NCBI GenBank assembly: GCA_021793215.1
Contig: JAJYTE010000022.1
Coordinates: forward strand, 1 to 43,311
DNA: 43,311 nucleotides
Source of the DNA: Bacillota bacterium
Lineage (GTDB): Bacteria; Bacillota; Sulfobacillia; JAJZYS01; JAJYTV01
Direction: 5' to 3'
The position numbers and the translations under genes were made by a program. The stretch's first letter is position 1, and the number at the start of each line of letters is the position of its first letter. Below the pieces are notes generated by a model, which was not told where the DNA came from, did not search any database, and saw nothing but the letters and a program-made list of their open reading frames with translations. Below are positions 22,648-30,098 of this stretch, piece after piece.

Positions 22648-23114
22648 GCCTCTTCGCGGCGCGGCGCCTCGCCCGGCTCGTTCGCCAGAAGGCTGAGCTG
22701 CGACTCGAGCAGTGAGCGCACGCGCGCCTTCCACACCTCGAGTTCACGCCTGCGCTCGGCGAACTCGCGCTCGATGTCCCGCACCTGCGCCCGTCCCTGC
22801 TCCATGATCTGGTCGACGCGCTGCTGCGCCTCGCGCACCACGAGCTCCGCCTCGTGCTGGGCGTTCTGGCGAAGGTCGTCGGCTGTCTGCTGCGCCACGA
22901 CGAGGGCGCGTTGCAGGTGCTCCTCCACCTGCCGGAAGCGCGTGAGGTTCTGCTCGGCCTCCTCCATCTGCGCGCGCATCTGGTCGCGCTCACGCATCAG
23001 GCTCTCGACCTCGCGCACCACTTCGTCGAGGAACTCGTCGACCTCGTTCTCGGCGTAGCCGCGCATCTTGCGGTGGAACTCTCGGTTGTGGATGTCGGTC
23101 GGGGTCAGTCCCAC
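22644..23114 (-). CDS. divIVA: DivIVA cell-division/polarity protein
   Basis: A 156-residue coiled-coil protein that binds negatively curved membrane at septa and poles. The N-terminal lipid-binding domain (TPTDIHNREFHRKMRGY, then AENEVDEFLDEV) is typical, followed by a long heptad-rich helix (about 30-145). In sporulating bacteria DivIVA helps anchor the origin region at the pole. The start is GTG 23114 with GGAGGG six bases upstream. It lies after sepF and ylmG as in B. subtilis, though ylmH is missing between ylmG and divIVA. The frame joins directly to the methyltransferase gene. Confidence 0.93.
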   Translation of the reverse strand: MGLTPTDIHNREFHRKMRGYAENEVDEFLDEVVREVESLMRERDQMRAQMEEAEQNLTRFRQVEEHLQRALVVAQQTADDLRQNAQHEAELVVREAQQRVDQIMEQGRAQVRDIEREFAERRRELEVWKARVRSLLESQLSLLANEPGEAPRREEA

Positions 23115-23130
23115 GGCGATCCCTCCATGC

Positions 23131-23406
23131 TCAGAAGACCAGCAGGCTGCGAAGCAGCATCAGGATGACCCAGATCGCCAGGATCGCAACCAGCGGCGAG
23201 AAGTCGACGCCACCGAACTCCGGCAGCACGCCGCGGATCGGTCGCAGAACCGGCTCGGTCACCTGGTAGAGCAGCCGGCCGAAGGAGTAGAGCATCGACG
23301 ACCTAGGCGGCGGAGGGAAGAAGCTCAGCAACGCCCGGATCACGAGCAGGATAGACAGCAGATTGCCGATCGTGGACAGCAGGCCGTACACTGCTGCACC
23401 GAGCAT
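23131..23406 (-). CDS. ylmG: YggT/YlmG family membrane protein
   Basis: A 91-residue protein with two transmembrane segments (about 8-28 and 68-88) separated by the conserved loop SFxxPPxRS...LYQVTEPVLRPIRGVLP. YggT/YlmG proteins are found next to sepF in Bacillota, actinobacteria and cyanobacteria and affect envelope or plastid division; the exact activity is unknown. The start is ATG 23406, a few bases after sepF. Length is usual. Confidence 0.9.
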   Translation of the reverse strand: MLGAAVYGLLSTIGNLLSILLVIRALLSFFPPPPRSSMLYSFGRLLYQVTEPVLRPIRGVLPEFGGVDFSPLVAILAIWVILMLLRSLLVF

Positions 23407-23412
23407 AACGCT

Positions 23413-23847
23413 CTACTTTCCGAACAGGTTGATCGCGCGTTCCTTCGGTTCCGGCCGCTCGGGACGCTCTCCCTGCTCCCGACCCACTTCGACGTTCGGC
23501 GGCGCGAACAGGAAGATGCTCGTCGAGATGCGCTGCATCTGGCCGTCCAGCGCGTAGATCGTGCCCGAGAGGAAGTGCAGGATGGCCTGCGCCTGGTCCT
23601 TCTCCACGCCTTCCAGGTTGACGATCACGGGGCGGCGGTTCTTGAGCTGGTCCGAGATGTTCTGCACCTCGTCCATCGAGGCTGGATCGGCGACGACTAC
23701 CCGCACGGCGCGTCCACCTCCCGGAAGGCTCACGAGTGAAGTCTTGCGCGGACGCCGGTCCTCGGTGGCCGGGACAGGCTCGAGTTCGGGCTCCTCCTCG
23801 ACCTCTTCAATCCCGATCAGGTTCATCAGCTTGTCCATGATGCTCAA
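23413..23847 (-). CDS. sepF: SepF, FtsZ membrane anchor
   Basis: A 144-residue protein. The N-terminal amphipathic helix (SIMDKLMNLIGI) inserts in the membrane; an acidic linker follows, then the C-terminal SepF domain (about 45-125, with NRRPVIVNLEGVEKDQAQAI), which dimerises and binds the FtsZ tail. TTG 23847 is preferred: GGAGG (AAGGAGG) sits 9 bases upstream and the start then reads M-S-I-M-D-K, as in other SepF proteins. The first in-frame ATG (23856) abuts the Shine-Dalgarno with no spacing, and ATG 23838 is too far from it. No ftsA is seen in the dcw cluster here, so SepF may be the main FtsZ tether. Confidence 0.92.
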   Translation of the reverse strand: MSIMDKLMNLIGIEEVEEEPELEPVPATEDRRPRKTSLVSLPGGGRAVRVVVADPASMDEVQNISDQLKNRRPVIVNLEGVEKDQAQAILHFLSGTIYALDGQMQRISTSIFLFAPPNVEVGREQGERPERPEPKERAINLFGK

Positions 23848-23862
23848 CCGCCTCATCCTCCT

Positions 23863-24567
23863 TCACCGGGATCCGAAAATCGCGGAGCCGATCCGCACCA
23901 TCGTCGCGCCCTCCGCGATGGCGGCGGCGAAATCGCCGCTCATGCCCATCGACAGTTCATCGAGCGCCAGATCGGGAAACGTTCGCTGCATTTGGGTCAG
24001 TAGCTCCCGCAGCGCACGGAACTGGGGGCGGGGGTCCCCTCCCGCCGGTGGGACGATCATCAGTCCGCGCGGCGCGAGCAGCGGGAAGTCTCGCATCGCC
24101 GCGAGCACCTCGGGGACGGCCTCGGCGGGACAGCCGCCCTTCTGCGCTTCGCCCGCCAAGTTGACCTGCACGAGGGCGTTGAGCGGCGCAGCCCGTCGCC
24201 GCTCGGCGGCGCGGCCCAGAGCCAGGGCCAGTTCGACGCGGTCCACCGAATGCACCCAGGTGAACAGCTCGGCCGCCTGCGCCGCCTTGTTCGTCTGCAG
24301 CCGTCCGACCATGTGCCACACGGCTCCTTGAACCTCGTCGGCCTTGGCGCGTGCCTCCTGGACGCGGTTCTCACCGATGTCCCGAAGGCCGGCAGCCACG
24401 GCCGCCTTGACGGCGGACGCCGGGTGCGTCTTCGCCACGGCCACGACCCGGACGCTCTGGGGCGGACGTCCGGCGCTCTCGCACGCCGCATGAACCTCTC
24501 GGAGCACAGCGTCTACGTTCGGTTCCAGTTCCGGCCTCTCCTCCCAGACGGGCCTAGCATTCGCCAA
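23863..24567 (-). CDS. ylmE: YggS/YlmE pyridoxal-phosphate-binding protein
   Basis: A 234-residue PLP homeostasis protein (PLPBP family) with an alanine-racemase-like barrel and no known catalytic activity. The PLP lysine lies in VAVAKTHP; HMVGRLQTNK, LVQVNLAGE and the terminal SMGMSGDFAAAIAEGATMVRIGSAIFG are family hallmarks. The upstream start is TTG 24567, which lacks a good Shine-Dalgarno; a CTG at 24528 has GGAGGAGAGG just before it and may be the real start. The position between ylmC and sepF follows B. subtilis, with ylmD (pgeF) absent. Confidence 0.9.
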   Translation of the reverse strand: MANARPVWEERPELEPNVDAVLREVHAACESAGRPPQSVRVVAVAKTHPASAVKAAVAAGLRDIGENRVQEARAKADEVQGAVWHMVGRLQTNKAAQAAELFTWVHSVDRVELALALGRAAERRRAAPLNALVQVNLAGEAQKGGCPAEAVPEVLAAMRDFPLLAPRGLMIVPPAGGDPRPQFRALRELLTQMQRTFPDLALDELSMGMSGDFAAAIAEGATMVRIGSAIFGSR

Positions 24568-24594
24568 CTTCAGGGCATTTCCTGCACTTTCGTC

Positions 24595-25008
24595 TCACGG
24601 CGCGTAGGCTCTCAGCGATTCCTCTATGACCTTCAGGTCGGCTGCGCTCAGTCCGGTCGCCACCGCCTCGACGTAGGCCCTCGGTCGGCGCAGCAGGAGC
24701 GAGCGCACCGTCTTCCCCCCGACGGTCGCGACAGCCTCCCAGACCCCCTTGCCGTCCTGCGACGCCCCGGGGGGAAGGGCGATCGGATTGGGGGACTCGA
24801 AGAGCGCCAAGGCGCGCCGCTTGGTGGCGTACCGAAGGTAGACCATGCCCTTGCCGATGCTCTTCCCCCCGGTGTAGCGCAAGCCCTTCGGCAGGCGGGT
24901 CGGCAGGTAGACGGTGACGTGGGCGGCTTGTCCAAGTCGTGCGCCCGCGGGCATGCCGCAACCCACCAGGAGCGCGGCGAGCAGGAGCAGCGGCCAAAGA
25001 CGCCTCAC
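24595..25008 (-). CDS. Lipoprotein of unknown function
   Basis: A 137-residue protein with a lipoprotein signal peptide (MRRLW, hydrophobic core, lipobox L-V-G-C ending at Cys17). The rest reads as a single small beta-rich domain with YLPTRLPKGLRYTGG near residues 34-48, similar in style to DUF4367-type domains of envelope-stress and sporulation proteins. That is only a resemblance. GTG 25008 overlaps the ylmC stop as GTGA. It lies in the ylmC-ylmE interval where B. subtilis has ylmD, to which it is unrelated by eye. Confidence 0.65.
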   Translation of the reverse strand: MRRLWPLLLLAALLVGCGMPAGARLGQAAHVTVYLPTRLPKGLRYTGGKSIGKGMVYLRYATKRRALALFESPNPIALPPGASQDGKGVWEAVATVGGKTVRSLLLRRPRAYVEAVATGLSAADLKVIEESLRAYAP

Positions 25009-25253
25009 GCGGGCGCCTCCTCCTCCATCTCCACCAGGATGACGTCCTGCCCGAATTTGCGGATCTGACCCCAGGGGATGACCACGTCATGGTCACGACC
25101 GAACAGGCCGAGCCATCGTCCGCTCGCCGGGAGCACCAGCGCGATGACCCGTCCGCTGCTGAGGTCGAGTTCCAAATCGGAGATCGTTCCCAGTCGACGA
25201 CCGTCCCGGAGGTTCACAACCTCCTTGATGCGCAGCTCTGACGTCTTGACCAC
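25005..25253 (-). CDS. ylmC: YlmC/YmxH family PRC-barrel protein
   Basis: An 82-residue single-domain protein of the sporulation-associated YlmC/YmxH family: KTSELRIKEVVNLRDGRRLG, then a DLELDLSSGRV strand and the IPWGQIRKFGQDVILV ending typical of a PRC barrel. GTG 25253 has GGGAGG eight bases upstream. B. subtilis ylmC lies at the same place, downstream of sigG. The biochemical role is unknown. The stop overlaps the next gene. Confidence 0.88.
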   Translation of the reverse strand: MVKTSELRIKEVVNLRDGRRLGTISDLELDLSSGRVIALVLPASGRWLGLFGRDHDVVIPWGQIRKFGQDVILVEMEEEAPA

Positions 25254-25307
25254 AGGAAATGCCTCCCACCGCAGTCTATGCGGCAGTCGGCGGAACTTGT
25301 GCGCCGA

Positions 25308-25931
25308 TCAGCGCAGGCGTTGCGGGTGGAAGTGGCGCCAGAAACTCCAGATCAGCCCGCCCGGACGCACGGCCGGAGTCTGCAGCACCTTCGGATCGCT
25401 CACGAGTGCCTGGAATCCGGTGGGAGAGAGCGCGTGGCGCTCGGCGTAGCCCGTGGCCGCCCCTTGGTCGCTGAAGCAGAGTTGCGGGAAGAGCAGACAC
25501 CACCAGTTCTGCCCCTGTCCACGCCCGAGCACCACGAGGAGCGTCGCGTAGCGTCCGCCCGCAAGCCGCTCCCCGAGGTAGGTGCGCGCCGGCAGGCGCG
25601 CCGTTCCGAGGCGTACGCTCGCGGCGTAGCGCAGGCCGTAGCCGGAGAGCGTGTCCTTCGCGATGCGCGAGAGCGCAGGGGTCATCCCCTCCAGTGCCGA
25701 GATCTCGTCCTGCGCCGTGCGCGCCGCGGCGAGTCGACTGTCCATGTAGTTCCACAGCGCGTCGCGCACCGCGATCTTCGCTGCGATGTCGTTCGGCCGG
25801 TTCGAGTTGGCGACGATGTGCAGGCGCACGACCATGGGCGCTTTCGTTCGCGCGGGGGCGGCGGCCGCCGCCGCCGGCAGCGTCTGCGAGAGCAGCGCGA
25901 CGCAGACCGCCGCCGCAAGTGCCCTAGACAT
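25308..25931 (-). CDS. spoIIR: Stage II sporulation protein R
   Basis: A 207-residue secreted signalling protein. The signal peptide spans about 1-24, followed by the diagnostic VVRLHIVANSNRPNDIAAKI segment (35-53) and GQNWWCLLFPQLCF with its cysteine pair near residues 140-153. SpoIIR is made in the forespore under sigma-F, crosses to the intermembrane space and activates SpoIIGA, which processes pro-sigma-E in the mother cell. ATG 25931 overlaps the sigG stop by 8 bases, so it is co-translated with sigG. In B. subtilis spoIIR is at a separate locus; here the SpoIIGA-sigma-E-sigma-G-SpoIIR circuit is contiguous. Confidence 0.94.
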   Translation of the reverse strand: MSRALAAAVCVALLSQTLPAAAAAAPARTKAPMVVRLHIVANSNRPNDIAAKIAVRDALWNYMDSRLAAARTAQDEISALEGMTPALSRIAKDTLSGYGLRYAASVRLGTARLPARTYLGERLAGGRYATLLVVLGRGQGQNWWCLLFPQLCFSDQGAATGYAERHALSPTGFQALVSDPKVLQTPAVRPGGLIWSFWRHFHPQRLR

Positions 25932-26697
25932 GTCGCCGCATGTGCTGCAGGGCGGCCTTCTCGAGGCGCGAAACCTGCGCCTGCGAGATGCCGATCTCGT
26001 CGGCGACTTCCATCTGCGTCTTGCCGTCGAAGAACCGAAGGTTGAGGATCATCTTCTCCCGGTCGTTCAATCGGCGCATCGCCTCCTTCAGCGCAATACC
26101 CTCCAGCCACTGCCCGTCCTGGCTCTTGTCGTCCGCCACCTGGTCGACGACGTAGATCGGGTCTCCCCCGTCGTGGTAGATCGGTTCGAAGAGGGAGATC
26201 GGCTCCTGGATGGCGTCCAGCGCGTAGACGACCTCGTCGGTCTCTGCGCCGAGTTCCGCCGCGATCTCCTTCACGCTGGGTTCGCGCCCGAGCCTGGCCA
26301 CCAGCGCGTCGCGCGCCTGCAGCGCCTTGTAGGCGAGGTCGCGCAGCGAGCGGCTGACCCGGATCGGGTTGTTGTCGCGCAGGTAGCGGCGGATCTCCCC
26401 GATGATCATCGGCACGGCGTAGGTGGAGAACTTCACGTTCTGCCCGAGGTCGAAGTTGTCGATCGCCTTGATCAGCCCGATGCACCCGACCTGGAACAGG
26501 TCGTCCACGTACTCCCCGCGGTTGTTGAACCGCTGGATCACCGACAGGACGAGTCGCAGGTTGCCATTCACCAGTTCCTCGCGCGCCTGGCCCTTGCCGG
26601 CTTGCATCTGGGCGAACAGTTCCCGCATCTTCACGTTCGTCAGAACCGGCAACTTCGAGGTGTTGACCCCGCAGATCTCGACCTTATTGACGAGCAT
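25924..26697 (-). CDS. sigG: RNA polymerase sigma-G factor (late forespore)
   Basis: A 257-residue sigma-70-family factor. The N-terminal KVEICGVNTSKLPVLTN stretch is specific to sigma-G. Region 2 reads NGNLRLVLSVIQRFNNRGEY, then DDLFQVGCIGLIKAIDNFD, nearly identical to B. subtilis, and region 4 ends with EIGISQAQVSRLEKAA. ATG 26697 gives this start and has AAGGGG upstream; longer in-frame extensions cross the promoter. A sigma-F-type promoter lies at 26718-26747, and the sigE terminator separates it from sigE. Confidence 0.97.
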   Translation of the reverse strand: MLVNKVEICGVNTSKLPVLTNVKMRELFAQMQAGKGQAREELVNGNLRLVLSVIQRFNNRGEYVDDLFQVGCIGLIKAIDNFDLGQNVKFSTYAVPMIIGEIRRYLRDNNPIRVSRSLRDLAYKALQARDALVARLGREPSVKEIAAELGAETDEVVYALDAIQEPISLFEPIYHDGGDPIYVVDQVADDKSQDGQWLEGIALKEAMRRLNDREKMILNLRFFDGKTQMEVADEIGISQAQVSRLEKAALQHMRRHV

Positions 26698-26717
26698 CCC
26701 ACGACCCCTTCGAGGAC

Positions 26718-26747
26718 CATTCTGGCCATGGGCACCCGGGCGTATGC
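26718..26747 (-). promoter_or_regulatory. Putative sigma-F promoter of sigG-spoIIR
   Basis: Minus strand: GCATA (26747..26743), a 15-base spacer, then GGCCAGAATG (26727..26718). The sigma-F consensus is GYWTA-N15-GGNRANANTW; the -35 matches fully, spacing is exact, and the -10 matches except at two positions. It lies about 20 bases before the sigG start and after the sigE terminator. Sigma-G recognises related sites, so autoregulation is also possible. Confidence 0.62.
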
Positions 26748-26774
26748 GCTGCCCAGCGGCGCACCTGGGCTCGA

Positions 26775-26816
26775 GCAAACGCGAAGGCCGCCGGGATCAC
26801 TCCCGGCGGCCTTCGC
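26775..26816 (-). terminator. Intrinsic terminator after sigE
   Basis: A 16-bp perfect stem (26781-26796 with 26801-26816, 4-base loop) starts 11 bases after the sigE stop. It is followed on the minus strand by only GTTTGC, so the T-tract is short, but the stem is the strongest in the region. It isolates spoIIGA-sigE from sigG. Confidence 0.75.
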
Positions 26817-26826
26817 GCCCTCTCTC

Positions 26827-27555
26827 CTACTCCATGCCGCGGATCTCCTTGCGCAGGCGCCTCAGGATCCGCTTCTCCAGGCGCGAGATGTAGCTCTGCG
26901 AGATGCCAAGTAGGTCCGCGACCTCCTTCTGCGTGCGCTCGCGCCCGTCCGCGAGGCCGAAGCGCAGCTCCATGATGCGCCGCTCGCGACCGCCCAAAAG
27001 CTCCATCGCCCGGCGAAGCAGCACCCGGTCGACTTCCTCCTCGATCGGGCGGCAGACGAGGTCGTACTCCGTCCCGAGGACGTCGCTCAGCAGGAGTTCG
27101 TTGCCGTCCCAATCGACGTTCAGCGGTTCATCGAACGAGACCTCGGATCGCGTCTTCGCGTTGCGCCGAAGGTACATGAGGATCTCGTTCTCGATGCATT
27201 TCGAGGCGTAGGTCGCGAGTTTGATCCGCTTCGACGGATCGAAGGTGTTCACGGCCTTGATCAGTCCGATTGTACCGATGGAGATGAGGTCTTCGATATG
27301 GATCCCGGTGTTCTCGAACTTGCGCGCGATGTAGACGACGAGTCGGAGGTTGCGCTCGATAAGGACGCCGCGCACCTTCGGGTCGCCGCTTGGCAGCACC
27401 TGCAGCAGGTTGCTCTCCTCGTCGGAGGAGAGCGGTGGCGGCAGCGTTTCGCTCGATCCCACGTAGAACACGTGCCCGCCGTCCTTCGCGGCGATGCCGA
27501 GCCGCCCGCGCAGTTGCGCGAGCGCGTCCGTGAAGCGAAGCGCAGTGGCGCTCAC
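26827..27555 (-). CDS. sigE: RNA polymerase sigma-E factor precursor (mother cell)
   Basis: A 242-residue sigma-70-family factor made as an inactive precursor. The N-terminal pro-sequence (about 1-28) precedes [15 protein letters not shown], corresponding to the B. subtilis cleavage region YYIGGSEALPPPLS. Region 2 is [20 protein letters not shown], then [19 protein letters not shown]; region 4 ends [17 protein letters not shown]. The start is GTG 27555, overlapping the spoIIGA stop as GTGA, the same coupling as in B. subtilis. SpoIIGA removes the pro-sequence after SpoIIR signalling. Confidence 0.97.
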   Translation of the reverse strand: MSATALRFTDALAQLRGRLGIAAKDGGHVFYVGSSETLPPPLSSDEESNLLQVLPSGDPKVRGVLIERNLRLVVYIARKFENTGIHIEDLISIGTIGLIKAVNTFDPSKRIKLATYASKCIENEILMYLRRNAKTRSEVSFDEPLNVDWDGNELLLSDVLGTEYDLVCRPIEEEVDRVLLRRAMELLGGRERRIMELRFGLADGRERTQKEVADLLGISQSYISRLEKRILRRLRKEIRGME

Positions 27556-28418
27556 GAGACGACCCCCTCTCCCATTGCGCACATCTCCGGCGGTACCAAC
27601 GCCGAGAACTCGCCGGCGGCCGAGAGGCGCCGCGGCGTGAGGCAGACCACCGCCTGGCGTGCCGAACCGCCCGCGACGGAGGCCTCCGCCCGCACTCCGA
27701 ACAGCCACTCGCCCTCGTCGAGCACCGTCCGCAGTTGCACGAGGCGCAGGCTGCGCGCGATGCGGTCATCCTCGGCCGCCGCCGCCGCGACCTCTTCGGA
27801 TGCGCCGAGCGCCGGGCCACGCAGCGCCGAGGCAAGCCGCTTCGGCAGGATCGCCCAGGCGGCCGAGAGCTCCACGATCACCACCGGCAACCCGCTCGTC
27901 GGATCCCGCACCTGGCAGCCCGAGTCAACGAACGCATGCAGTTGGAGTCGCTGGCCCAGCCAGCGGATCTCTACCGGGACCACCGTGCCGGACACCCGCG
28001 CCGCACGCCCGCGCCGCGCGTACGCCTCGACCGCGAGCACGAAGAGGACCCCGCTGGCCGCAAGCGACGCCGCATCCGCCAGCGTTCCGCTCGGGTGGAC
28101 GATGGCCCCGACGAGGAGCGCGAGACCCGCGAGACCAGCAGCGAGCAGCAGGAGCAAGCCCGTCTCCACCAAGGTCTGGCGCACGCCTCGCACCCGCCGC
28201 ACGATCCGCACCATCGCGATCGCGGCGAGAATCTCCCCCAGGGGGCCCGTGAGCACCGCGAGCCCCGGGAGCACCGCGAGCGTCGCGTAGACGGCGCCCG
28301 CCGCCGCACCTGCGGCGACGCGCCAGTCCACGCGCTGCATGCGGACGCGGCAGAGCGCGCCCAGGAGGAGCGCGTCCATCACGAGATTGACGGCAAGGTA
28401 CTGGTCGAGGTTCGGCAC
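27552..28418 (-). CDS. spoIIGA: Sporulation sigma-E processing peptidase
   Basis: A 288-residue membrane aspartic protease. Five or so hydrophobic segments fill the first ~130 residues. The C-terminal soluble domain carries the catalytic motif as [20 protein letters not shown] (161-179), with Asp165. Most aspartic proteases and many SpoIIGA proteins have D-T-G at this point; here it is D-S-G, which is still compatible with activity. The start is GTG 28418 with GGAGGGGAG upstream. SpoIIGA cuts pro-sigma-E after SpoIIR activates it across the septum. Confidence 0.93.
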   Translation of the reverse strand: MPNLDQYLAVNLVMDALLLGALCRVRMQRVDWRVAAGAAAGAVYATLAVLPGLAVLTGPLGEILAAIAMVRIVRRVRGVRQTLVETGLLLLLAAGLAGLALLVGAIVHPSGTLADAASLAASGVLFVLAVEAYARRGRAARVSGTVVPVEIRWLGQRLQLHAFVDSGCQVRDPTSGLPVVIVELSAAWAILPKRLASALRGPALGASEEVAAAAAEDDRIARSLRLVQLRTVLDEGEWLFGVRAEASVAGGSARQAVVCLTPRRLSAAGEFSALVPPEMCAMGEGVVS

Positions 28419-28465
28419 GCGCTCCCCTCCCCGTCACGCCATGGCTACTACCGTCCGGCCCGTCC

Positions 28466-28501
28466 TATGCTACATGGGCCGGCTGGCAGAACTTGGCGGA
28501 A
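28466..28501 (-). promoter_or_regulatory. Possible spoIIGA promoter with tandem TGGCRGAA boxes
   Basis: TGGCAGAA (28484-28491) and TGGCGGAA (28494-28501), written on the plus strand, are exactly 10 bases apart and lie 12-35 bases upstream of a weak minus-strand -10, TAGCATA (28472..28466). The spoIIG promoter of B. subtilis carries Spo0A boxes (TGNCGAA) at a similar place. These repeats differ from that consensus by an inserted purine, so the Spo0A link is speculative. Confidence 0.28.
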
Positions 28502-28527
28502 GGGGGCGCAGGCAGGTTGACGCGCAG

Positions 28528-28568
28528 CAACAGGAAACGCCCCGGATCCCTCTGGGGGATCCGGGGCG
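28528..28568 (-). terminator. Intrinsic terminator after ftsZ
   Basis: A 13-bp perfect stem (28538-28550 with 28556-28568, 5-base loop) begins about 20 bases after the ftsZ stop and is followed on the minus strand by TTTCCTGTT. It ends the dcw transcript before spoIIGA. Confidence 0.82.
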
Positions 28569-28587
28569 TCGCAATCGGACGGATCGG

Positions 28588-29655
28588 CTACTTGCGTCGG
28601 AGGAACTCGGGGATGTCGAGGTCGTTCGGCGTGAACGAGCGGAGCTCGATATCGCCGGAGGAATGCCCTGCCTGCGCGCGCGCCCCCGAGCCGCGGCCCT
28701 CCTGACCTGGGAAGCCCGTGGCGATCACTGTCACCCGCACGCGGTCTCCCATCGACTCGTCGATCACCGCGCCGAAGATGATGTTCGCCTCGGGGTCGAC
28801 AGCCTGGCTGATGATCTCGGCCGCGTCGTTCACCTCGAAGAGGGTCAGTTCCGGGCCGCCCGTGATGTTCAGCAGCACGCCCCGCGCTCCCTCGATCGAG
28901 GTCTCGAGCAGGGGGCTCGAGATCGCGGCGCGCGCAGCGTCCTGCGAGCGCGAATCGCCACCTGCCACCCCGATGCCCATGAGCGCTGAACCGGTCTCGG
29001 ACATGACGGTCCGCACGTCGGCGAAGTCGAGGTTGATCAGGCCGGGAACCATGATCAGGTCGGAGATGCCCTGCACTCCCTGACGGAGCACGTCGTCCGC
29101 CATGCGGAACGCTTCGAGCACGCTCGTCTTCTTGTCGACGACCTGCAAGAGCCGGTCGTTCGGGATCGTGATCAGCGTATCGACCTTCTGGCGAAGGTCC
29201 TCCGTGCCGCGCTGGGCGAAGCCCATGCGCTTCGTCCCTTCAAACGTGAACGGCTTGGTGACGACGCCGACGGTAAGGGCCCCGGCTTCCTTCGCCACCT
29301 CGGCGACGATCGGTGCGGCCCCAGTGCCTGTGCCGCCGCCCATGCCGGCGGTGATGAAGATCATGTCCGCGCCCGACAGGGCAGAGAGCAGCAACTCGCG
29401 GCTCTCCTCCGCGGCCTTCAGGCCGACCTCGGGGTTCGCGCCGGCGCCGAGTCCCTTGGTCAGCTTCTCACCGATCTGAATGCGCTGGCGGGCCTTCGAA
29501 CCCGCCAGTGCCTGCGCGTCCGTGTTGACGGCGATGAAGTCCACTCCGCGAAGACCGGCGTCGATCATTCGGTTGACCGCGTTGTTCCCGCCGCCACCGA
29601 CGCCGACCACTTTGATCACAGCAAACTGGTCGAGGCTTGCGTCGAAATCCAGCAT
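28588..29655 (-). CDS. ftsZ: Cell division protein FtsZ
   Basis: A 355-residue tubulin-like GTPase forming the Z-ring. The GTP-binding tubulin signature GGGTGTG is at 106-112, the [14 protein letters not shown] loop is at 17-30, and the T7 catalytic loop ([11 protein letters not shown]) follows. A short Gly/Arg/Ser linker (about 318-340) leads to the C-terminal peptide [11 protein letters not shown], which binds SepF/FtsA/ZapA-type partners. ATG 29655 has GGGAGG upstream. It is the last dcw gene; no ftsA lies before it, where B. subtilis has one. A terminator follows. Confidence 0.97.
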   Translation of the reverse strand: MLDFDASLDQFAVIKVVGVGGGGNNAVNRMIDAGLRGVDFIAVNTDAQALAGSKARQRIQIGEKLTKGLGAGANPEVGLKAAEESRELLLSALSGADMIFITAGMGGGTGTGAAPIVAEVAKEAGALTVGVVTKPFTFEGTKRMGFAQRGTEDLRQKVDTLITIPNDRLLQVVDKKTSVLEAFRMADDVLRQGVQGISDLIMVPGLINLDFADVRTVMSETGSALMGIGVAGGDSRSQDAARAAISSPLLETSIEGARGVLLNITGGPELTLFEVNDAAEIISQAVDPEANIIFGAVIDESMGDRVRVTVIATGFPGQEGRGSGARAQAGHSSGDIELRSFTPNDLDIPEFLRRK

Positions 29656-29718
29656 CGGTGAACCTCCCTGGCGGCTTGTCCTAACGCAGTTGCGCCGTGT
29701 AAGACGTACAAGGTTTCG

Positions 29719-30090
29719 CTAGACACCTGAGTTTCCCTGCCGTGCAGCGCGGCGTTCGCGCCAGTCAGCCAGAATATGGATCCGGATCGCGCCCAGATTC
29801 TGAAAGATCCGGAAACCGAACGCGAACAGCGCTGCGTAGTAGAGTTCTACGCCGAGCCGGTCGCCCACGTAGGTCAGGCCCGCGGCCAGGATTCCGTTGA
29901 CGAAGAATCCCGACGCGAACACCCCGAAGTCGAAGCGGTCCTCGAGACCTGCCCGCAGTCCGCCCAGCGCGGCGTCGAGGGCGGCGAGCAGAGCGACCGA
30001 GATGTAGCGCGCCCAGATCAGCGGAATGCTCAGCGGCAGCAGCGCGCCGAGCAGCACACCCAGGACGAGGGCAATCGCGAAGTACCACAC
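29719..30090 (-). CDS. sbp: Small basic protein (Sbp/DUF1290)
   Basis: A 123-residue integral membrane protein with about three transmembrane segments and a basic C-terminus (DWRERRAARQG). The RYISVALLAALDAALGGLRAGLE segment (29-51) and FVNGILAAGLTYVGDRLGVELYYAALFAFG are family landmarks. Sbp is encoded between ylxX and ftsA in B. subtilis; its function is unknown. The start is GTG 30090. A gap of 63 bases to ftsZ holds the ftsZ Shine-Dalgarno and no gene. Confidence 0.88.
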   Translation of the reverse strand: MWYFAIALVLGVLLGALLPLSIPLIWARYISVALLAALDAALGGLRAGLEDRFDFGVFASGFFVNGILAAGLTYVGDRLGVELYYAALFAFGFRIFQNLGAIRIHILADWRERRAARQGNSGV

Positions 30091-30098
30091 GTGCCTTG

